This document shows positions 59,872-64,000 of a DNA stretch of 64,000 nt, piece after piece. The notes beneath the pieces were generated by a model. It saw nothing but the letters and a program-made list of their open reading frames with translations, did not search any database and had not been told where the DNA came from. Numbering within the stretch: position 1 is the stretch's first letter; every line of letters begins with the position of its first letter. Location: assembly GCA_016934935.1 (NCBI GenBank), contig JAFGRW010000054.1, forward strand, positions 117,073 to 181,072. Direction: 5' to 3'. The stretch comes from Spirochaetota bacterium. Lineage in GTDB: Bacteria > Spirochaetota > UBA4802 > JAFGJZ01. A program made the position numbers and the translations under genes.

Positions 59872-59890
59872 GTCATACGGGGGTAATTTT

Positions 59891-60820
59891 ATGGAAAAAA
59901 TAGAGATAAAAAGTGCTGATTTTACAGCTTTTTTTACCGCTGAAGATATTATCTGTCATAGTGATTTAAAAAACCGAAATGATTTGTTTTCTGCAATATT
60001 GAAAAATCTTGCTTATAATAAAGGCATTGGAAATGTAAATGATGCGTATAATGCAGTGCTCGAGCGAGAAGAGGGTTATAGTACAGTCCTCTCTAAAGGA
60101 CTTGCTCTACCCCATGCTAGGTTATCAACAATTAGTGAGTTGGTAATAGGAATTGCTACATCGAAAGAGGGGATTGTTTTTGATGGTGATTCTGAGAACC
60201 CTGTTCGTGTTGTTATTATGATACTCACACCGAAAGATAAGCCTTCGCTCTACTTACAGGTTTTAAGTTCTGTCTCAAAGGTACTTGCCCAAGAGGGGAT
60301 AATTGATAAACTTGCTGAGTTTTCAGATAATAATGAGATGTGGCGTTTTTTAAACCGAAGCGGGCTCGATTTTCCGGATTATATTTGTGCTGGAGATATC
60401 ATGAATAGTGATTTTTCGTCCTTAAAAGAAAACGCTACGCTTGAACAGGCAATTGATCTTTTTGTTAACAAAAATATGAACGATGTTCCAGTTCTTGATG
60501 CAGATGGTGATCTTGTAGGTATTGTTTCGACAAGTGAATTATTGAGAGTATGTCTTCCCGATTATATTCTTTGGATGGATGATCTATCTCCTATTATAAA
60601 TTTTGAACCTTTTTCGCATATTCTTCAAAATGAAAGTAATACCTGGCTTGCGGAAATTATGTCGTACGATTTTGCATCGGTAGATGAAAAAGATCCAGCG
60701 ATTATGGTTGCTCAGGAAATAACAAAACATAAAACAGGTCAGGCCTATGTTTTGCGTGATAAAAAATTGGTAGGTGTGATTACCATGCAGCAATTTTTAA
60801 ACAAGATACTCAGGGAGTAA
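59891..60820 (+). CDS. PTS EIIA-2-type domain fused to CBS-domain pair
   Basis: GLALPHARLSTI (phosphorylatable His) and two CBS motifs (MNDVPVLDADGDLVGIVSTSEL; GQAYVLRDKKLVGVITMQQF). Confidence 0.88.
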   Translation: MEKIEIKSADFTAFFTAEDIICHSDLKNRNDLFSAILKNLAYNKGIGNVNDAYNAVLEREEGYSTVLSKGLALPHARLSTISELVIGIATSKEGIVFDGDSENPVRVVIMILTPKDKPSLYLQVLSSVSKVLAQEGIIDKLAEFSDNNEMWRFLNRSGLDFPDYICAGDIMNSDFSSLKENATLEQAIDLFVNKNMNDVPVLDADGDLVGIVSTSELLRVCLPDYILWMDDLSPIINFEPFSHILQNESNTWLAEIMSYDFASVDEKDPAIMVAQEITKHKTGQAYVLRDKKLVGVITMQQFLNKILRE

Positions 60821-60823
60821 AAA

Positions 60824-62245
60824 ATGCATAGTGATAATGAAAAAATAACAGCCCGCCAATCCATGATCAGGGGAGGCATACTTCTTGCCGTAACTTTTTT
60901 TGCCGGATGGTTGGCATACTACGCGGGATTAACAGAAAATTCACAAGTTATGGCTGCGTCAGTATTTGTTTTGATAATTGGTGCTACTCTGCTTTTCTGG
61001 AACGCTCGCCTTGCAATAGCCTTTATTGGTATTGCTATACTATTAGGTGGGCGGGTTTTGACGCTGGAACAGATGATTGTATCGGCAGAACTTGATATCA
61101 TTTTGTTTTTGGTTGGCATGATGACTATGGTTGGTGTTTTGAAAGACCTTGGTCTTTTTACCTGGATTATACAGCTTGTTATAAATATGAAAGCTATGAA
61201 TGGCAAACTATTTTGTATAATTGTGGTTGTGATGTCGGCTGTAATGGCGAGTGTTGTAGACGAGGTTACTTCGATTGTTTTTATTTTAGCACTTATTTTT
61301 CAGGTTTGCGATACACTGAAAATTAATCCCATACCCTTTGTAATGATTGCGGTTATAGGTACAAATATTGGATCAAGCGGAACTATGCTTGGTAATCCTG
61401 TTGGCATTTTAATTGGTACAAAGGCCGGCTTCTCTTTTGCTGATTTTGTTCGCTGGGCTGCTCCGGTTATGTTTGTATCTCTTTTGGCTGCGCTTGTTAT
61501 TGTACTTGTCTGGTATCGAAAAGAAATACAACTTCTTACAGAGAGATTGGAGGCGCGTAGAAAGATGCAACTTGGTCTTGGACCGCTTGTCCGGATTCCC
61601 TTTAAACGTGGGCTTTTCATTCTTGTGTCTGCTGTTACTTTGATTGCTTTGCATCATAAGTTGGAAACTCTTCTTGGGGTACAGAAAAATACACTTTTAA
61701 TAGTAGCTCCTCTGGCAATATCCGGAATTTTGATGGTTTGGAGAAGTAATCGTGCAAGACATTATATAGAAGCAGAAGTTGAGTGGTGGACTTTGCTTTT
61801 TTTCATGATGCTTTTTGCAGTTGCGGGTTCGCTTGAACATACAGGTGTAACAGAACATGTTGCACATAACTTTGTTGGAACGTTTGGAAATAATCCTGTC
61901 GTACTAACCCCGATTATAATATTTGTAACAGCGCTTGGTTCGGCATTTGTGGATAATATCGTTTTTGTCGCTGCCTTTATACCTGTAATTAAAGAGCTAA
62001 ACATGACCCCCTTATGGTGGGCTATGCTTTTTGGCGCTTGTTTCGGTGGAAATATTACGGCTATTGGCTCTACCGCGAATATAGTTGCGTTGGGTATGAT
62101 GGAAAAAAGATATAAAAAACATATAGCTTTTTTTGAATGGATAAAAATAGGTGCTGTTGTCGGATTTGTTACCTGTGTGGTCGCCTGGATATTGATTCTT
62201 CTTTTGATGCCATATATGCCGGAAATGAGTCAAATGGGACATTAA
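60824..62245 (+). CDS. ArsB/NhaD (IT superfamily) ion transporter
   Basis: Multi-TM, SVVDEVTSIVFILAL, GTNIGSSGTMLGNPVGILIG, AFVDNIVFVAAFIP, GGNITAIGSTANIVALG. Confidence 0.9.
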   Translation: MHSDNEKITARQSMIRGGILLAVTFFAGWLAYYAGLTENSQVMAASVFVLIIGATLLFWNARLAIAFIGIAILLGGRVLTLEQMIVSAELDIILFLVGMMTMVGVLKDLGLFTWIIQLVINMKAMNGKLFCIIVVVMSAVMASVVDEVTSIVFILALIFQVCDTLKINPIPFVMIAVIGTNIGSSGTMLGNPVGILIGTKAGFSFADFVRWAAPVMFVSLLAALVIVLVWYRKEIQLLTERLEARRKMQLGLGPLVRIPFKRGLFILVSAVTLIALHHKLETLLGVQKNTLLIVAPLAISGILMVWRSNRARHYIEAEVEWWTLLFFMMLFAVAGSLEHTGVTEHVAHNFVGTFGNNPVVLTPIIIFVTALGSAFVDNIVFVAAFIPVIKELNMTPLWWAMLFGACFGGNITAIGSTANIVALGMMEKRYKKHIAFFEWIKIGAVVGFVTCVVAWILILLLMPYMPEMSQMGH

Positions 62246-62293
62246 TTCAGACATGTCCGGATTGTTATTTGCGCTTACAAGTAATTTGCTGAG

Positions 62294-63286
62294 GTGATAG
62301 CAGGTTTGAAATATTTGTTAGTCCGAGTGTATTATACTAACTTGTTTAGAAAGTTCATTTCTATCTCTATTGCAGTATCGATTTTATGTCTAAGCTGTTG
62401 TACAGGTAATATTGAACGTGATTCTGAGGTGCTATCAAGAAATATTGTTGAAACTGTAAATGGTATCATTTATGAGTTCAAGGGAAATAACAATAACACC
62501 CTTGTTTTTTACCTTGAAGGTAGTGGATTGCATTCGGTACTTGGGGTAAAAGATAATGATGGTTGGAGCCATAGAACTTTTTCTTTTTTTGTTATAAAAT
62601 ATTTTAAAAAATTTGCTGATGTTGTTATCATTGAAAAGCCGGGAATGAAACCTGGCAAAGATCATTCCACTGACAGTGAAGTACTGGCTGCGTATACTTC
62701 AAGTAATTTGATAGATCACTATTCTGTCTTGATTGACGATTATCTTGATAAGTCAGACGCGGAGCAAGTTGTTATTTTTGGATATTCCGAAGGTGGAATG
62801 CTTGCTCCAGCAGTTTATAGAGAACTGAAAAACCGTGATCGTATTAAGAAACTTGTAATCGGTGGTGCAGGCGGCATGAGTCAGTATGAGCAATTTATGG
62901 TGCTTGCCGAGTCTTATGTGAAGATGCCGGGCAAATACCGTGTTGAGTGTCGGGATATTCAAAGAGTTAGAAGCCGGGTTAGGACTTTTCCTGATTCAAT
63001 TGAATTTCGTTTTTTGGGATTACCGTACAGAAGATGGAACAGTTTTTTTGATTTTTCTCCAGCTGATTATTATGCAAATATCGAAATACCGGTATTATTT
63101 TATCATGGTACATTTGACTGGAGTGTTCCTGTTGAATCGACCAGTATGCTTGAAAAATTATATCCTGATAAGAATTTTGTTTTCATGTATATCGACAAGA
63201 TGCAGCATGTGCCAGAAGATGATAAGGGCATGGATGAGCTTTTTATGCGTTTGATAATGTGGGTTACTGAAGATAATAATAAATAA
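62294..63286 (+). CDS. Alpha/beta-hydrolase-like lipoprotein
   Basis: Lipobox-like CLSCC; GYSEGG nucleophile elbow; late His in MQHVPEDD. Confidence 0.75.
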   Translation: MIAGLKYLLVRVYYTNLFRKFISISIAVSILCLSCCTGNIERDSEVLSRNIVETVNGIIYEFKGNNNNTLVFYLEGSGLHSVLGVKDNDGWSHRTFSFFVIKYFKKFADVVIIEKPGMKPGKDHSTDSEVLAAYTSSNLIDHYSVLIDDYLDKSDAEQVVIFGYSEGGMLAPAVYRELKNRDRIKKLVIGGAGGMSQYEQFMVLAESYVKMPGKYRVECRDIQRVRSRVRTFPDSIEFRFLGLPYRRWNSFFDFSPADYYANIEIPVLFYHGTFDWSVPVESTSMLEKLYPDKNFVFMYIDKMQHVPEDDKGMDELFMRLIMWVTEDNNK

Positions 63287-63895
63287 AAGGCATTTGTTTA
63301 TCCGTGAGTGAAAACTAACTGATTTGTTATCCAGTTAATTGTTGTGTATATGTGTATTGTTAAGCGGACTATTGCCCTATTAATAGAAATAGGGTTAAAA
63401 ACAAAGTTTTGATAACAGACTTATTGGTATTTTTTCTTATCTAGGAGCTGGTTTTCTTTTAAATATAGTTAATTGTCCGATTATTTCTGTTTTTTTGTAT
63501 AGCCGAGCAACTTTGATATTATTCAGAAAAATTCTGATTTTGAGGTGTTTGATACAACCCGGGATTTTCGTGTTTTATCCTTATTTTATTTTAAGATTAA
63601 ATCAAAAATACGATAAATACGGTTGTTTGCCGGTTTCTTGTCCATTTGAATGATCACGCCCTTCGTAAAAGTTCATACCCCAGCAGTTAATGAAGTATGG
63701 AAACCCGAAAAACTCGTGAACAAAAGAGGCATGAAAACAGGGACGAACAAACTCCTTTACGCCATCCATAAACTCATCGAAGAATTCCATTGCAAGATAC
63801 AGCATGTACGACAAACTGCAACAGTAAAGATTTGCTATGTCTTTCAGTTTTCTTTTCGAAATACTGCAGAACCGGATATGCACTGATTTATCAAT

Positions 63896-63995
63896 TTACT
63901 TTTGAAAAGTAAGCAAATAGGTGCGGGTGAAACCCGCGGGTTGCCGATTTTTTACCGACAAAAAATCGGCGAAAAAGTCGCCGGGGAGACCCCGG
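63896..63995. repeat. Serial hairpin cluster running into window end
   Basis: TTACTTT/AAAGTAA; GCGGGT-GAA-ACCCGC (63923-63937); GCCGATTTTTT-ACCGAC-AAAAAATCGGC (63943-63970); CCGGGG-AGA-CCCCGG (63981-63995). Confidence 0.8.
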
Positions 63996-64000
63996 TCCCC

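Noticed and set aside
63602-63886. Overlapping ORFs on both strands (63602-63883 -, 63650-63886 +)
   Set aside because: Neither shows a recognisable family or clear RBS; may be a decayed gene fragment but cannot be supported from sequence alone.

Overview
The 64 kb window is AT-rich, gene-dense bacterial chromosome. Gene content looks spirochaete-like, but that is inference only. Most of it is housekeeping: a gltX/dus block, lysA-lspA-ileS, CarD-PBP1A-HtrA, a canonical rimP-nusA-infB-rbfA-truB-rpsO-pnp-M16 protease cluster, bactofilin-M23, glyS, and four tRNAs (Arg-ACG, Ser-GCT, Ser-TGA, Leu-CAA). I saw no prophage, transposase, CRISPR array or rRNA. The most unusual signal is a family of modular, hairpin-rich interspersed repeats bounded by imperfect ~25 bp terminal inverted repeats. 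It has at least five clear copies or fragments (17059-17137, 17716-17940, 18857-18910 minus, 28321-28483, 57638-57905) plus a diverged relative near 5150-5240. Copies share and swap discrete hairpin modules and abut stop and start codons. Other second-look items: a ClpX-like AAA+ without the N-terminal zinc domain and with an apparently duplicated C-terminal small domain; a glutaredoxin / FTR-rubredoxin fusion operon; degenerate (probably non-catalytic) GlgC/GlgD-like and SDR-like proteins; a free-standing MshEN-like domain; a STAS + zinc-ribbon fusion; an EIIA-CBS fusion next to an ArsB/NhaD-type transporter; and a serial-hairpin element cut by the right window edge. All assignments are by eye from the translated ORFs; no searches were run.
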